NCBI GenBank assembly: GCA_947631255.1
Contig: CANRKT010000038.1
Coordinates: forward strand, 1-35,537
Source of the DNA: an uncultured Enterobacteriaceae bacterium
GTDB lineage: Bacteria > Pseudomonadota > Gammaproteobacteria > Enterobacterales > Enterobacteriaceae
Direction of reading: 5' to 3'
DNA: 35,537 nt
Shown: one piece after another, positions 1 to 11,030 of the stretch
How the letters are laid out: every line of letters starts with the position of its first letter
Numbering within the stretch: position 1 is the stretch's first letter
The notes under the pieces: generated by a model
The model's input: the letters and a program-made list of their open reading frames with translations, nothing else
Told to the model about the DNA's origin: nothing
The model's database searches: none
Translations under genes and position numbers: made by a program

Positions 1-2
1 CT

Positions 3-83
3 CCCACTACGCTTATGAAGAGAGAGTTGCCTGGTATCAGTACCGAGGAAATAGAGAAAAATTTCTGGATAAACAACCCATAG
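3..83 (+). CDS. possible 3' end of an unidentified gene
   Basis: Frame 3 is open from the window edge to a TAG at 81-83 and encodes 26 residues, containing LPGISTEEIEKNFW. A plus-strand terminator follows about 40 bases later, so some plus-strand transcription unit ends here. I do not recognise the peptide. Frame 2 is also open, from base 2 to 322, but it runs through that terminator and into the rpsI terminator, so I consider it less likely. In E. coli the same position, downstream of rpsI, holds sspA on the other strand. Nothing resembling SspA is visible. Confidence 0.25.
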   Translation, partial: PTTLMKRELPGISTEEIEKNFWINNP

Positions 84-121
84 GCTCATTTTCTTTGATG
101 GAACAGCGCCGCATCATAGCA

Positions 122-155
122 GTCGATATCTATTTTCTGATATCGGCTTTTTTAT
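122..155 (+). terminator. rho-independent terminator of the left-edge transcription unit
   Basis: CGATATC (124-130), an 8-base loop, then GATATCG (139-145), followed by GCTTTTTT. The U-tract lies on the plus-strand side, so it serves whatever gene ends near base 83. Confidence 0.7.
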
Positions 156-163
156 CTTTCGAC

Positions 164-199
164 CAAAAAAAACACCGAAGAGAAACTCTTCGGTGTTTG
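164..199 (-). terminator. terminator of the rplM-rpsI operon
   Basis: Perfect 12-bp stem, AACACCGAAGAG (171-182) with CTCTTCGGTGTT (186-197), and a 3-base loop. On the minus strand it is followed by eight T (complement of 165-172). It lies 40 bases after the rpsI stop codon. The plus-strand side has a weaker T-rich stretch, so some bidirectional activity is possible. Confidence 0.9.
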
Positions 200-239
200 T
201 TTGCTGTCCGTTGTTGTTCTGCAAATTTGCAGAAAACAA

Positions 240-635
<396 letters not shown>

Positions 636-647
636 CTATAATCCCGA

Positions 648-1124
<477 letters not shown>

Positions 1125-1235
1125 TTAAAATCAGTTGAGGCTCACACGACATTGTCCAGCAAACCTACCCCTTCGAATAGCCTATGCCGGCACGACAAAA
1201 GTTTCGGGAAAAAAACTTTGGTTGTAACGTGGGGT

Positions 1236-1290
1236 CGCAAGATTATAGGGAAGTCGCTGCCAAAAATCGACCCTAATTTGTCTTTTGTTT
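1236..1290 (-). promoter_or_regulatory. rplM-rpsI promoter
   Basis: A perfect minus-strand -10 hexamer TATAAT (complement of 1242-1247) lies about 165 bases upstream of the rplM ATG. The -35 region is poor (a CGATTTTT stretch near 1262-1270). Transcription would begin near 1235 and give a leader of about 160 bases, long enough for the autogenous control known in E. coli. Confidence 0.6.
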
Positions 1291-1303
1291 TCTAAATAAA
1301 CAT

Positions 1304-2428
1304 TTATGGCATATGTTCCAGGCGCAAATACTCTTCACTTTGCATCTCCTGTAGTCGGGACAGACACCGCTGGAATTCAAATTTAATCCTTTCCCCTTGA
1401 TAAATATCGAAAAGTTCTGTTTGCGCAGAAACAATTAATTTTACATGTCGCTCATAAAATTCATCCACCAGCGCAATAAAGCGTCGGGCTTCATTTTCAT
1501 TACTGACATTCATAACGGGCACATTAAACAACATCACCGTATGGAACTGGCGCGACAGGGCAATGTAATCATGCTGACTGCGCGCATCGACACAGAGCGT
1601 AGTGTGATCCACCGCCAGGGTTTGGTTCGCAATGCCCAGTGTTGCTAACGGCCGGTGATTAATCTCTATCACCGGTCCGCCCTCACGAGGAGTCCCCGTT
1701 AGCGCGGTATAGAGTTTTTCCATCTGCTGCGCCGTCTGCTGATTAAGCGGAGACAGCCAGATATGCGCCTGCGTCAAGGTTCGCAGCCGATAATCGATAC
1801 CCGCATCGACATTCATCACATCGCAATACTGTTTGATTGCCTCTATAGCGGGTAAAAAGCGGGCGCGTTGTAAACCATTACGATACAACTCATCAGGGGG
1901 AATATTAGATGTTGCCACTAATGAAATACCCCGTGCGAAGAGGGCTTTCATCAGCGTCCCTAACAACATGGCATCGGTGATATCAGAGACAAAAAACTCA
2001 TCAAAACACAAAATATCGGTTTCAGCTTTGAAACTGTCCGCCACTTTCTCCAGTGGATCGCTTTCCCCTTGCAACTGAGTAAGCTCTTCATGCACCCGTA
2101 ACATAAAACGGTGAAAATGCAGTCTTAACTTACGCTCACCGGGCAAGCTTTGAAAAAACATATCCATCAGCCAGGTTTTCCCCCGGCCAACACCACCCCA
2201 CATATATAAACCCCGGATCGGATCTTGTACCGCTGAAGCCCGAGTTTTACCAAACAGTTTGCCAAATCGCGCGCGCAGGCCGTCTGCCGCAGGCTTTGTT
2301 TTTTGTAAGACAAACTGCTGCCATAGGGTATTCAGTTGAGTGATGGCTTCATGTTGCACATCATCAGGCTGATAATCACCTTGTAACAAGGTTTGTTGGT
2401 AGCATGATAGGGGAGAGATATTTTGCAT
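1304..2428 (-). CDS. zapE: cell division ATPase ZapE (AFG1-like)
   Basis: A P-loop ATPase of the AFG1/ZapE family, 374 aa (E. coli 375). The Walker A motif GGVGRGKT is at residues 78-85 and the Walker B motif LCFDEF at 140-145. In E. coli ZapE (formerly YhcM) associates with the Z-ring during late constriction and destabilises FtsZ bundles. It is needed under anaerobic or heat stress. There is no signal peptide or membrane segment, so the protein is cytoplasmic. It lies upstream of rplM on the same strand but about 230 bases away, with the rplM promoter between, so it is probably a separate unit. It is divergent from zapG. Confidence 0.95.
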   Translation of the reverse strand: MQNISPLSCYQQTLLQGDYQPDDVQHEAITQLNTLWQQFVLQKTKPAADGLRARFGKLFGKTRASAVQDPIRGLYMWGGVGRGKTWLMDMFFQSLPGERKLRLHFHRFMLRVHEELTQLQGESDPLEKVADSFKAETDILCFDEFFVSDITDAMLLGTLMKALFARGISLVATSNIPPDELYRNGLQRARFLPAIEAIKQYCDVMNVDAGIDYRLRTLTQAHIWLSPLNQQTAQQMEKLYTALTGTPREGGPVIEINHRPLATLGIANQTLAVDHTTLCVDARSQHDYIALSRQFHTVMLFNVPVMNVSNENEARRFIALVDEFYERHVKLIVSAQTELFDIYQGERIKFEFQRCLSRLQEMQSEEYLRLEHMP

Positions 2429-2590
2429 GGTATCCTAGTATTTCCTTTAAAATCGGATAGCTGTTTACTACAGTTGTCGAAAAAAGGCCGTTCTACCCTA
2501 AGCGAAGCTGCGGCAAGATTCCACTTCTCTTAAATTAACGGTTATAGTGGCTACAGTACCCATGGAATCACAAGATAACGGGAGATGTTC

Positions 2591-2989
2591 ATGACTTGGG
2601 AATATGCGCTTATTGGATTAGTTGTCGGCCTAATCATTGGTGCCACCGCAATGCGTTTTGGTAATCGTAAACTGCGCCAGCAACAAAACCTTCAATATGA
2701 GCTAGAAGCAAGCAAGAAAGAGCTTGAAGAATATCGTGAAGAACTGGTCAGTCATTTTGCACACAGTGCGGAGTTACTGGATAAAATGGCCGGTGATTAT
2801 CGCCAGCTTTATCAGCACATGGCGAAAAGCTCCAGCAGCCTGTTGCCAGGCATGACCGCGGAAAATAACCCGTTCCGTACACGCCTTAATGAATCAGAAG
2901 CTAGCAACGATCAGGCCCCGGTACAGATCCCACGCGATTACTCAGAAGGTGCTTCTGGTTTGCTGCGTAATGGAGCAAAAAACAACTAA
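2591..2989 (+). CDS. zapG: ZapG/YhcB inner-membrane protein (DUF1043)
   Basis: YhcB family, 132 aa, as in E. coli. I chose the ATG at 2591 because it gives the family N-terminus MTWEYALIGL and sits 6 bases after GGGAG. The ATG at 2585 directly abuts that ribosome binding site. One N-terminal membrane helix (about residues 5-20) is followed by a charged coiled-coil region (25-90) and a polar tail ending in the conserved DYSEGASGLL. In E. coli the protein links cell division and envelope synthesis and interacts with divisome and elongasome proteins. It lies upstream of degQ on the same strand, separated by about 130 bases. Confidence 0.95.
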   Translation: MTWEYALIGLVVGLIIGATAMRFGNRKLRQQQNLQYELEASKKELEEYREELVSHFAHSAELLDKMAGDYRQLYQHMAKSSSSLLPGMTAENNPFRTRLNESEASNDQAPVQIPRDYSEGASGLLRNGAKNN

Positions 2990-3120
2990 CCTGCGCCTTG
3001 CTCATCGGGTTTAGTGCGTCAGGTATTATCTTCATTCAGATGGTCGAATCACAGTTTGCCTGTGTATCGACTATCTGAATTCTGTGTCCCCTTTTCTTAT
3101 ATTTCGAGAGCCTGCATCTA

Positions 3121-4467
3121 ATGAAAAAACAAATACGGCTGTTAAGTGTATTAGCGTTAAGCATCGGTGTGACACTCAGTAATTCGTCTCAAGTCTTAGC
3201 ATCAACGCCGACAAATGTTCCTTCACAACAGCAAGTGTTGCCCAGTCTGGCTCCCATGCTTGAAAAAGTCCTTCCTGCTGTTGTCAGTGTACGAGTTGAA
3301 CGCAACGTACCTAAAGCGGGCTCTGAGGTAGCAAATCCATCAGGAAAACCGCCACGAGCTCTGGGTGGTTTAGGTTCAGGCGTCATTATTGATGCCAAAA
3401 ATGGTTATATTCTGACGAACAACCATGTGATTGATGGCGCAGATAAAATCAAAATTAAACTCAATGACGGTCGCGAGTTTGATGCCAAATCCATCGGTAG
3501 TGATAAACAAAGTGATATCGCCTTACTGCAAGTACAAGACGCCAAAAACTTAAAAGAAATTAAAGTGGCCGATTCTGAAGGTCTGCGAGTAGGTGATTTT
3601 ACTGTTGCCGTAGGTAACCCCTTTGGTCTTGGACAAACGGCAACCTCAGGGATAATTTCTGCCCTGGGTCGTAGCGGATTGAATTTAGAAGGGCTGGAAA
3701 ACTTTATCCAGACTGATGCCTCCATTAACCAGGGTAACTCTGGTGGGGCGCTGGTAAACCTCAACGGCGAGCTGATTGGTATTAATACCGCTATTCTGGC
3801 TCCGGGTGGCGGTAACGTCGGTATCGGTTTTGCTATTCCCAGCAATATGGCACAAACCCTGGTTAAACAGTTTATCCAGTACGGTGAGGCTAAACGTGGC
3901 TTACTGGGAATTAAAGGCACTGAGCTAAATGCTGATATTGCTAAAGCTTTTAAACTCAATACTCAGCGCGGTGCTTTTATCAGCGAAGTCATGCCTGGCT
4001 CTGGTTCAGCCAAGGCGGGTATTAAAGCCGGCGATGTCATCACCAGCTTAAACGGCAAAACGATCCAAAGCTTCGCTGAATTGCGTAGCAAAATTGCCAC
4101 CACCGAACCAGGAACCGTGGTTAAACTGGGTCTGTTACGTGATGGAAAACCGCTTAATGTCAATGTAACGCTGGATAAGAGCCCTGAGACAACCACCAGT
4201 ATGGAGTCTGTTCTTCCCGCACTACAGGGTGCCTCATTCAGTGATGGCCAGTCAAAAGAGGGAACCAAAGGCATTCTGCTGGAAAATGTAGAAAAAGGTT
4301 CACCTGCGGCGCTGATAGGTTTGCAGAAAGATGATGTTATCGTCGCCATTAACCGTGAACCGGTACAAAACTTGACCCATATGCGCAAAATTATAGAGAC
4401 CAAACCCGCCATTGTCGCCTTACACATTATTCGTGGTGACAACAGCCTCTATATCCTGGCGCGGTAA
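3121..4467 (+). CDS. degQ: periplasmic serine endoprotease DegQ
   Basis: HtrA-family periplasmic protease and chaperone, 448 aa (E. coli DegQ 455). A signal peptide covers residues 1-27 with a likely cut after VLA. The trypsin-like domain carries the triad H102 (TNNHVID), D132 (SDIALL) and S207 (GNSGGA). Two PDZ domains follow: the first begins near the RGLLG carboxylate-binding loop at 259-263 and the second near residue 365 (KGILLEN). In the known family, PDZ1 captures unfolded substrates and the enzyme forms cages of trimers. It is followed by degS, the same order as in E. coli, with a hairpin in the 88-base gap. All catalytic residues are intact. Confidence 0.96.
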   Translation: MKKQIRLLSVLALSIGVTLSNSSQVLASTPTNVPSQQQVLPSLAPMLEKVLPAVVSVRVERNVPKAGSEVANPSGKPPRALGGLGSGVIIDAKNGYILTNNHVIDGADKIKIKLNDGREFDAKSIGSDKQSDIALLQVQDAKNLKEIKVADSEGLRVGDFTVAVGNPFGLGQTATSGIISALGRSGLNLEGLENFIQTDASINQGNSGGALVNLNGELIGINTAILAPGGGNVGIGFAIPSNMAQTLVKQFIQYGEAKRGLLGIKGTELNADIAKAFKLNTQRGAFISEVMPGSGSAKAGIKAGDVITSLNGKTIQSFAELRSKIATTEPGTVVKLGLLRDGKPLNVNVTLDKSPETTTSMESVLPALQGASFSDGQSKEGTKGILLENVEKGSPAALIGLQKDDVIVAINREPVQNLTHMRKIIETKPAIVALHIIRGDNSLYILAR

Positions 4468-4477
4468 TACTCAGCGA

Positions 4478-4510
4478 GAAACGGGCATGTCAGGTCCGCC
4501 TGCCCGTTTC
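4478..4510 (+). terminator. hairpin between degQ and degS
   Basis: GAAACGGGCA (4478-4487), a 13-base loop, then TGCCCGTTTC (4501-4510): a perfect 10-bp stem 11 bases after the degQ stop. No U-tract follows (ACTTATG), so it may be an attenuator or a 3'-end stabiliser that uncouples degQ from degS rather than a full terminator. Confidence 0.5.
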
Positions 4511-4555
4511 ACTTATGTTACTCTACCCTCTTCTCTTACGACTTAATTAAACTCT

Positions 4556-5623
4556 ATGCTTCTGAAGATACTTCGTTCAGTGATGATAGGGATAATTGTT
4601 GCGGGTTTATTGTTGGTTACAGTACCCTCACTCCGGCAAACAATTAGCCCACTTACCCCATCAGCATTTGATGGCGCCGATGATACCCCGGTGAGCTTTA
4701 ACTCGGGAGTACGCCGCGCAGCCCCGGCCGTCGTCAATGTCTATAACCGCAGTGCCGGGAATAATGGTCAGCCAGAATTACATATCAAAACGCTGGGCTC
4801 TGGCGTCATTATGGACAGTCGTGGCTATATCATTACCAATAAGCATGTCATTAATGATGCTGATCAAATCATTGTCGCACTACAAGATGGCCGTATCTTT
4901 GAAGCCTTATTAGTCGGTTCTGACAGTTTGACTGACCTTGCGGTATTAAGAATTGATGCTGCCAATCTTCCCATCATCCCTATTAATATCAAACGACAGG
5001 CACATATTGGCGACGTCGTGCTGGCGATTGGCAACCCCTATAACCTCGGTCAAACGGTAACTCAGGGAATTATTAGCGCTACCGGACGAGTTGGCCTGAG
5101 TGCATCTGGCAGGCAGTCTTTTTTACAAACCGATGCCTCGATTAACCGGGGAAACTCTGGCGGCGCACTGGTCAATTCGCTGGGTGAACTGATTGGTATT
5201 AATACCCTGTCATTTGATAAAAGTAATGGCGGTGAAACCCCCGAAGGAATTGGTTTTGCTATTCCGACCGTGCTTTCAACCAAAATCATGGAGAAACTGA
5301 TCCGTGATGGCCGGGTTATTCGCGGTTATATCGGTATTGGCGGCAGGGATATCATCTCGTCGAATGCGCCTGCTACGGGTATCGAACAGTTGCAGGGGAT
5401 CGTGGTTAATCAGGTTTCTGATGACGGTCCCGCTGCTGCCGCAGGTATCCATGTCAACGATGTCATTCTGTCGGTTAATCATAAACCCGCAGTTTCAGCG
5501 CTAGAGACGATGGATCAGGTCGCAGAAATTCGCCCAGGTTCAGTCATTGACGTTGAAGTCATACGTGATGATAAGAAACTCACCTTACCTGTTACTATTC
5601 AGGAATATCCTGCTGTTAACTAG
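4556..5623 (+). CDS. degS: membrane-anchored stress-sensor protease DegS
   Basis: HtrA-type protease, 355 aa, the same length as E. coli DegS. It has an uncleaved N-terminal membrane anchor (about residues 5-25), a protease domain with H97 (TNKHVIN), D127 (SLTDLAV) and S201 (GNSGGA), and one PDZ domain that starts near RGYIGIGG. In the sigma-E pathway the PDZ domain binds exposed C-termini of misfolded porins and the enzyme makes the first cut in the anti-sigma factor RseA. A single PDZ domain plus membrane anchor distinguishes it from DegQ next door. It ends before a strong terminator. No clear Shine-Dalgarno precedes the ATG. Confidence 0.96.
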   Translation: MLLKILRSVMIGIIVAGLLLVTVPSLRQTISPLTPSAFDGADDTPVSFNSGVRRAAPAVVNVYNRSAGNNGQPELHIKTLGSGVIMDSRGYIITNKHVINDADQIIVALQDGRIFEALLVGSDSLTDLAVLRIDAANLPIIPINIKRQAHIGDVVLAIGNPYNLGQTVTQGIISATGRVGLSASGRQSFLQTDASINRGNSGGALVNSLGELIGINTLSFDKSNGGETPEGIGFAIPTVLSTKIMEKLIRDGRVIRGYIGIGGRDIISSNAPATGIEQLQGIVVNQVSDDGPAAAAGIHVNDVILSVNHKPAVSALETMDQVAEIRPGSVIDVEVIRDDKKLTLPVTIQEYPAVN

Positions 5624-5645
5624 GTAACAGCTATCAAACAGTCGT

Positions 5646-5679
5646 AAAAAAGGGAAAAACAGTGTTTTTCCCTTTTTTC
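5646..5679 (+). terminator. degS terminator
   Basis: GGGAAAAAC (5652-5660), a 3-base loop, then GTTTTTCCC (5664-5672), followed by TTTTTTC. On the other side a run of A precedes the stem, so it can also stop minus-strand transcription coming out of mdh. It lies between the convergent genes degS and mdh. Confidence 0.9.
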
Positions 5680-5726
5680 TTATCAGACGACAAGCTGATT
5701 TGCTCTCATCCTGGTAGCGCTCAGGC

Positions 5727-6686
<960 letters not shown>

Positions 6687-6852
6687 CTAAATCATGCCGT
6701 AACTTCCTACGATGGCGACCATTATCCTGAGAGAGGGTAATTACAATTTTTCGTTGCAAGATTGCGCTAAATTACAATTCCTTACTACGTTTTACTGCAC
6801 TTACTGTTACTTTCCAGGTGGAATAACGCCAGAACGCCAGGTCACGACCTGA

Positions 6853-6868
6853 TGTGATTTACATCAAC
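6853..6868. promoter_or_regulatory. candidate CRP-like site
   Basis: TGTGA-N6-TCAAC, compared with the CRP consensus TGTGA-N6-TCACA: one half-site is perfect and the other has three of five bases. It lies about 190 bases upstream of mdh, a gene known to be CRP-controlled in E. coli. Position and match are only suggestive. Confidence 0.3.
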
Positions 6869-7037
6869 CGCGATTACATTACTCGCCTGGAGTCATCAAA
6901 ACAACATCAATTTAATAACATTTGGTTTACTTTGATGCTTATTTTTAAGTCGTGAGCCATGCATGTTCGTCGATAACAAAATCTGATATTATTCGTCGTT
7001 TCTATAAAATTATTTCACCCGGCTTTACCATTCGTTA

Positions 7038-7075
7038 TTTGCATAACAATTCATTAAAACGCATAATCATTTCCT
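7038..7075. promoter_or_regulatory. paired ARG boxes in front of argR
   Basis: Two 18-bp boxes separated by 2 bp. The core TGCATAACAATTCA (7040-7053) matches 11 of 14 positions of TGAATAATTATTCA. The second core CGCATAATCATTTC (7060-7073) matches about 9 of 14. They lie 25-60 bases upstream of the argR start. ArgR hexamers bind such pairs. The E. coli argR operator also has the short 2-bp spacing, so autoregulation is the likely role. Confidence 0.65.
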
Positions 7076-7097
7076 TTATCACCCTTCTGACAGGTGA

Positions 7098-7571
<474 letters not shown>

Positions 7572-7584
7572 GCATTATGCTGTT

Positions 7585-7605
7585 CCCGCCATGAAGCATG
7601 GCGGG
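7585..7605. terminator. hairpin between convergent argR and aaeB
   Basis: Perfect 9-bp stem CCCGCCATG (7585-7593), 3-base loop, CATGGCGGG (7597-7605). It lies 13 bases after the argR stop and 41 bases after the aaeB stop. No U-tract is present on either strand, so it may act as an mRNA 3'-end stabiliser or a weak bidirectional terminator. Confidence 0.5.
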
Positions 7606-7646
7606 GAGCATGTTCCTTCGACCTTTCCCATGCCCTGCAACTTCGA

Positions 7647-9608
7647 TTATGCATTAACGAGTGTGTGCTGATATTTATGCAATATCATACTCAGACGCTG
7701 CACCAGTTCGATGGTCTGCGGTGACGCTGACCACTGTTGTAATTTTTCCTCGTAGACATTCAACTCGGCCAGCAATAACAAGAATTCACGCTGCCGCTTA
7801 CTGTCATTACTCGCGGAAATAACCCGGTTTGCCGTTTTACGTAGCTGGCGATGAAACGCCGACAAATCGTCATTGACCGGGATCGCGCTATCATGCAGGC
7901 GCTGATGCAGAATAATCAGTGTCAGCGCCAGACGATACCTGTCGATATCACCTGGAAAACGACTCAGCAGTAAAAATAGCTGCTGATAGAGAGCGGGCAG
8001 ATGGTTCTCATTACGACGTATTTTATTTGTCGTTAACGCAGAGACAGCAGCCGAGACAAATTGATTGAGGAGTGTGCGCCCGGTTCTCTCTTTCGAATTA
8101 TCGCGAACCAGTAAAATAACCATCAGTGCCAGAACACTGCCAACGATTTGCCCCAGCGCACTATCAAGGAAGCTGCTGAAATGGAAAGTCATTGGATTAT
8201 CCAGCACGATGACATTAATCGTACCCGCCAACGCACCGAGCGATCCCATACGACGTTTTTGAACCTCAATCCCAACGAAGAAACCGAGTAACGCCAGGCT
8301 GATACAGAGCAACAGAAAGCTTTGTTGAGTCGAAGGAATAATGACCAGAAAATAGAGGGCACCCAGAGGGAATGCAATCAACATACCATAGACAAAGTCT
8401 AGCGCTACCATGCGAGGATTAGGCAGACGCATCGCCAGAGAGGTCACGACAGCTATCATGACCATCGCACCACTGCCAGATGCCCACCCCGTCCATAGCC
8501 AGAACAGGCTACCCAGCATGCAAGAAATAGTGGTACGCCAGAAGTTAATCATCGCATGATGTCCTTCGGCAGACTCGACTTTGATAACGACTTCGTCTTG
8601 TAAAATGTCCTCTTCCACTCTACTTATCGGGGCATGTGTGATAACCCCTTTCTTCAATAATAAATAGCGAGTCGAGGCTCCTACCCAGCTACTGATCGAC
8701 ACCGGAGTAGACTTTTCCCCCAAAACAGAAATCAATCGGCGGAGTTTTTTTAGCTGCTTACGTACATCCTCAGCCGTTTCAGCTTTAGTTGCAAAGACTT
8801 TTCTGAGGGACGGAGTGATATCAAGCGGACGTAAATTCTGTACCAGAAAAGTTTCACAGGCTTGCGTAATTTGCGTCAGGGCAAGGGTATTAATGGCTTT
8901 AAGACGGCGAGTCGTACGCTCCCAGCGTGAAGACTCCATCTGCAAATTACTTCGCATACCATTTAATGCTGTCACTCTCCGGACCAGATTACCCCAGGCT
9001 TTATCGACTTCGTCTTTATCTTCATGGGCAATACAGAGCTGCATCAGCCGATACTGCTCCACCAGCAAACTATCCAGTTCTCTGTCGATTTCCTGTTTAA
9101 TCGAGCGTGGAGAAAAGAGTAAGTCGGCAACAATCGCGCAGACAATGCCAATAATTATCTCACTGCAACGTTCAATAGCGAATTGCGGCGTGGTCAGCGG
9201 GGCTGCCTGGATACTGATGACAATGATTAAAGCGGTATAACCCGATAGCCCCCAGGCATAGGAATTTTCAATACGCACCAAAGAGGAGATCCAGGTGCAG
9301 AAGCCAGCCCACAAACAGCATGCCAGTAGCATGACGACTGGCGCTCTAATCAGTGAAATAATAATAATTAAGGCAGCAGCACAGCCGATAAAGGTGCCGA
9401 TAATACGTAACATACCGCGATAACGAATGGCACCAGAATAAGGCTCACCACCGGCAGCAAAAGCAGGTCCGGCTGCAACCAGCGCAGCAGTCAGCACTGC
9501 CCAGCGCGGAGTCTCAAGGTTGAAATGAAAACCAATGAAAACCGCCAGGACAATGGCAAAGGCCAGCTTAATCGCAAAGCGAATATGGCGTGTTGAAATC
9601 TGATACAT
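7647..9608 (-). CDS. aaeB: p-hydroxybenzoic acid efflux pump subunit AaeB
   Basis: Inner-membrane efflux subunit of the FUSC/aromatic acid exporter family, 653 aa (E. coli 655). It has the usual duplicated plan: an N-terminal block of membrane helices (about residues 10-170), a cytoplasmic stretch, a second membrane block (about 350-500), and a hydrophilic tail. Conserved segments such as [13 protein letters not shown] and [16 protein letters not shown] are readable. With AaeA it exports p-hydroxybenzoate and related aromatic acids, described as a metabolic relief valve in E. coli. It is the last gene of aaeXAB, 11 bases after aaeA. Confidence 0.95.
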   Translation of the reverse strand: MYQISTRHIRFAIKLAFAIVLAVFIGFHFNLETPRWAVLTAALVAAGPAFAAGGEPYSGAIRYRGMLRIIGTFIGCAAALIIIISLIRAPVVMLLACCLWAGFCTWISSLVRIENSYAWGLSGYTALIIVISIQAAPLTTPQFAIERCSEIIIGIVCAIVADLLFSPRSIKQEIDRELDSLLVEQYRLMQLCIAHEDKDEVDKAWGNLVRRVTALNGMRSNLQMESSRWERTTRRLKAINTLALTQITQACETFLVQNLRPLDITPSLRKVFATKAETAEDVRKQLKKLRRLISVLGEKSTPVSISSWVGASTRYLLLKKGVITHAPISRVEEDILQDEVVIKVESAEGHHAMINFWRTTISCMLGSLFWLWTGWASGSGAMVMIAVVTSLAMRLPNPRMVALDFVYGMLIAFPLGALYFLVIIPSTQQSFLLLCISLALLGFFVGIEVQKRRMGSLGALAGTINVIVLDNPMTFHFSSFLDSALGQIVGSVLALMVILLVRDNSKERTGRTLLNQFVSAAVSALTTNKIRRNENHLPALYQQLFLLLSRFPGDIDRYRLALTLIILHQRLHDSAIPVNDDLSAFHRQLRKTANRVISASNDSKRQREFLLLLAELNVYEEKLQQWSASPQTIELVQRLSMILHKYQHTLVNA

Positions 9609-9619
9609 GCTTAACCGAC

Positions 9620-10552
9620 TCAGCCAATCTCACGAATACGGTGCAGAAGCTTCATAAAAAATGAATCATTCTCCGTATCCAAGTCTTGTTTCCCGGTCAC
9701 CACCACAGTGGCAGTCGTTCCCGCTGGATACAGAATTCCCTGCTGCTCATCGAGATGAATGCGTACCGGTACACGCTGAGCAAGACGAACCCATTCCAGA
9801 TTGGAGTCAATACTCGCCATACCTTTGGGATCATTGACACTGCTCGCGTTAGCAACCCCGGCAGAAACACTGTCTACTGTGCCACGTAATACCCGGTTGC
9901 TTCCCAGAGGGGTAATTTGTACCCGATATCCAGGGTGAATACCGTCTAGTTTAGTCTCTTCCATATAGGCCAGAATATAAAACGAGTTCTGTTTAACTAA
10001 GGCAACAGCCGTCGAACCTCGGGTAATAAACTCCCCCACATAGACATTAAGATTCGTTATCCAGCCATCAGCCGGAGCGCGAATAATCGTGCGTTGTAGA
10101 TCAAGATCCGCAACATCTCGTAGTGCTTCAGATTTTGATAACTGATGGATAGCCGTTTGCAATACGTTATTTGACTGATCTATCTCTTCACGTGATATGG
10201 CATTGGAGCCAAGCGCATTGCGTCGGCTCGCCTCACGACGTTTCTCCGTCACCAAAGCATGATAGTAGTCGACGTCAGCCTGCGCTTCGGTTAATGCTTT
10301 TTGATAACGCTCTCTGTCGATGACAAATAACACCTGATCTTTCTTCACCAGCTGATTATCGTGAACATTAACTTCAGTAATTAAGCCTGAAACATCCGGT
10401 GCAATAGCGACAATGTCAGCAGAAAAACGGGCATCACGCGTCCAGGGCGATTCAGTGTAAAACGCCCAGGCGCGAAAAATAGCAATGAAGGCCAGTACCA
10501 CCAAGACTAAAGTTATCGCAGGACGAGATATTTTTTTTACGAAAATCTTCAT
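9620..10552 (-). CDS. aaeA: p-hydroxybenzoic acid efflux pump subunit AaeA
   Basis: Membrane fusion protein of the HlyD/EmrA type, 310 aa. I start it at the ATG 10550-10552, which follows GAGGT and gives the E. coli length and N-terminus ([14 protein letters not shown]). An ATG five codons upstream has no support. One N-terminal membrane helix (about residues 11-28), a lipoyl-like half ([19 protein letters not shown]), a coiled-coil hairpin (about 75-145), the second lipoyl half ([18 protein letters not shown]) and a beta-barrel domain follow. It bridges AaeB to the outer membrane. It lies 7 bases downstream of aaeX. Confidence 0.96.
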   Translation of the reverse strand: MKIFVKKISRPAITLVLVVLAFIAIFRAWAFYTESPWTRDARFSADIVAIAPDVSGLITEVNVHDNQLVKKDQVLFVIDRERYQKALTEAQADVDYYHALVTEKRREASRRNALGSNAISREEIDQSNNVLQTAIHQLSKSEALRDVADLDLQRTIIRAPADGWITNLNVYVGEFITRGSTAVALVKQNSFYILAYMEETKLDGIHPGYRVQITPLGSNRVLRGTVDSVSAGVANASSVNDPKGMASIDSNLEWVRLAQRVPVRIHLDEQQGILYPAGTTATVVVTGKQDLDTENDSFFMKLLHRIREIG

Positions 10553-10559
10553 AAAGACC

Positions 10560-10763
10560 TCAAACAAACAGACGCGAAATCAAATAAAAAAGGCAGCAAT
10601 ACAAGGCGGTATTAAATAGGGCCGGATGCCAGACAAAATCATAAATACCAGTCGGGGTCAGTAGCCGATGAACTATCCAAAATAGTACCAGCGACAATAT
10701 CAGCTCGAAAAATATCGGCGGAAAAGAAAGGCCAGATATTACGATGACGGGAAACAGACTCAT
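10560..10763 (-). CDS. aaeX: small membrane protein AaeX (DUF1656)
   Basis: 67 aa, the same length as E. coli AaeX, with the strongly conserved tail [19 protein letters not shown]. Two membrane helices (about residues 8-30 and 46-65). It is the first gene of aaeXAB. Its function in efflux is not established. In E. coli the LysR-type regulator gene aaeR lies immediately upstream and divergent. No such gene is present here: the next gene is tldD, 267 bases away. Confidence 0.95.
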   Translation of the reverse strand: MSLFPVIVISGLSFPPIFFELILSLVLFWIVHRLLTPTGIYDFVWHPALFNTALYCCLFYLISRLFV

Positions 10764-10858
10764 ATTAGACCTGAAAGATAGTGCTGGAGACGGAACGCTC
10801 GACAGCAGTTTACAATAAGAAACAGCTTGAATTTAATCTAATATTTGGTTAGTCGCGC

Positions 10859-10887
10859 ATTAATTACACTATAATAATGTCATTAAT
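10859..10887. promoter_or_regulatory. operator-like dyad upstream of aaeX
   Basis: A 29-bp dyad: ATTAATTACACT (10859-10870), 5 bases, AATGTCATTAAT (10876-10887). The arms are complementary at 10 of 12 positions. It is centred about 110 bases upstream of the aaeX start. Size and symmetry suit a LysR-type activator site (T-N11-A core), and in E. coli aaeXAB is controlled by the LysR protein AaeR. The assignment to AaeR is inference. Confidence 0.5.
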
Positions 10888-10996
10888 ACGTGTTATCCAC
10901 GAAATGCTATATAAATCAATTTTTGTGCTATTGCATAGCGAAAAGACGAATAACAGAGAAATTTTTAGAAAATTAAGATTATTTACTGTTAAGACA

Positions 10997-11018
10997 GGGG
11001 CGACACTCCATTCGCCCC
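10997..11018 (-). terminator. hairpin after tldD
   Basis: GGGGCGA (10997-11003), 8-base loop, TCGCCCC (11012-11018), 12 bases after the tldD stop on the minus strand. The following bases (TGTCTTAAC) are only weakly U-rich, so a terminator is likely but not textbook. Confidence 0.5.
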
Positions 11019-11030
11019 ATAAGTGCAGAA

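Noticed and set aside
3405..3959. 184-codon minus-strand frame inside degQ
   Set aside because: Antisense to an intact protease gene. Serine/leucine/proline-rich translation typical of a reverse-strand shadow.
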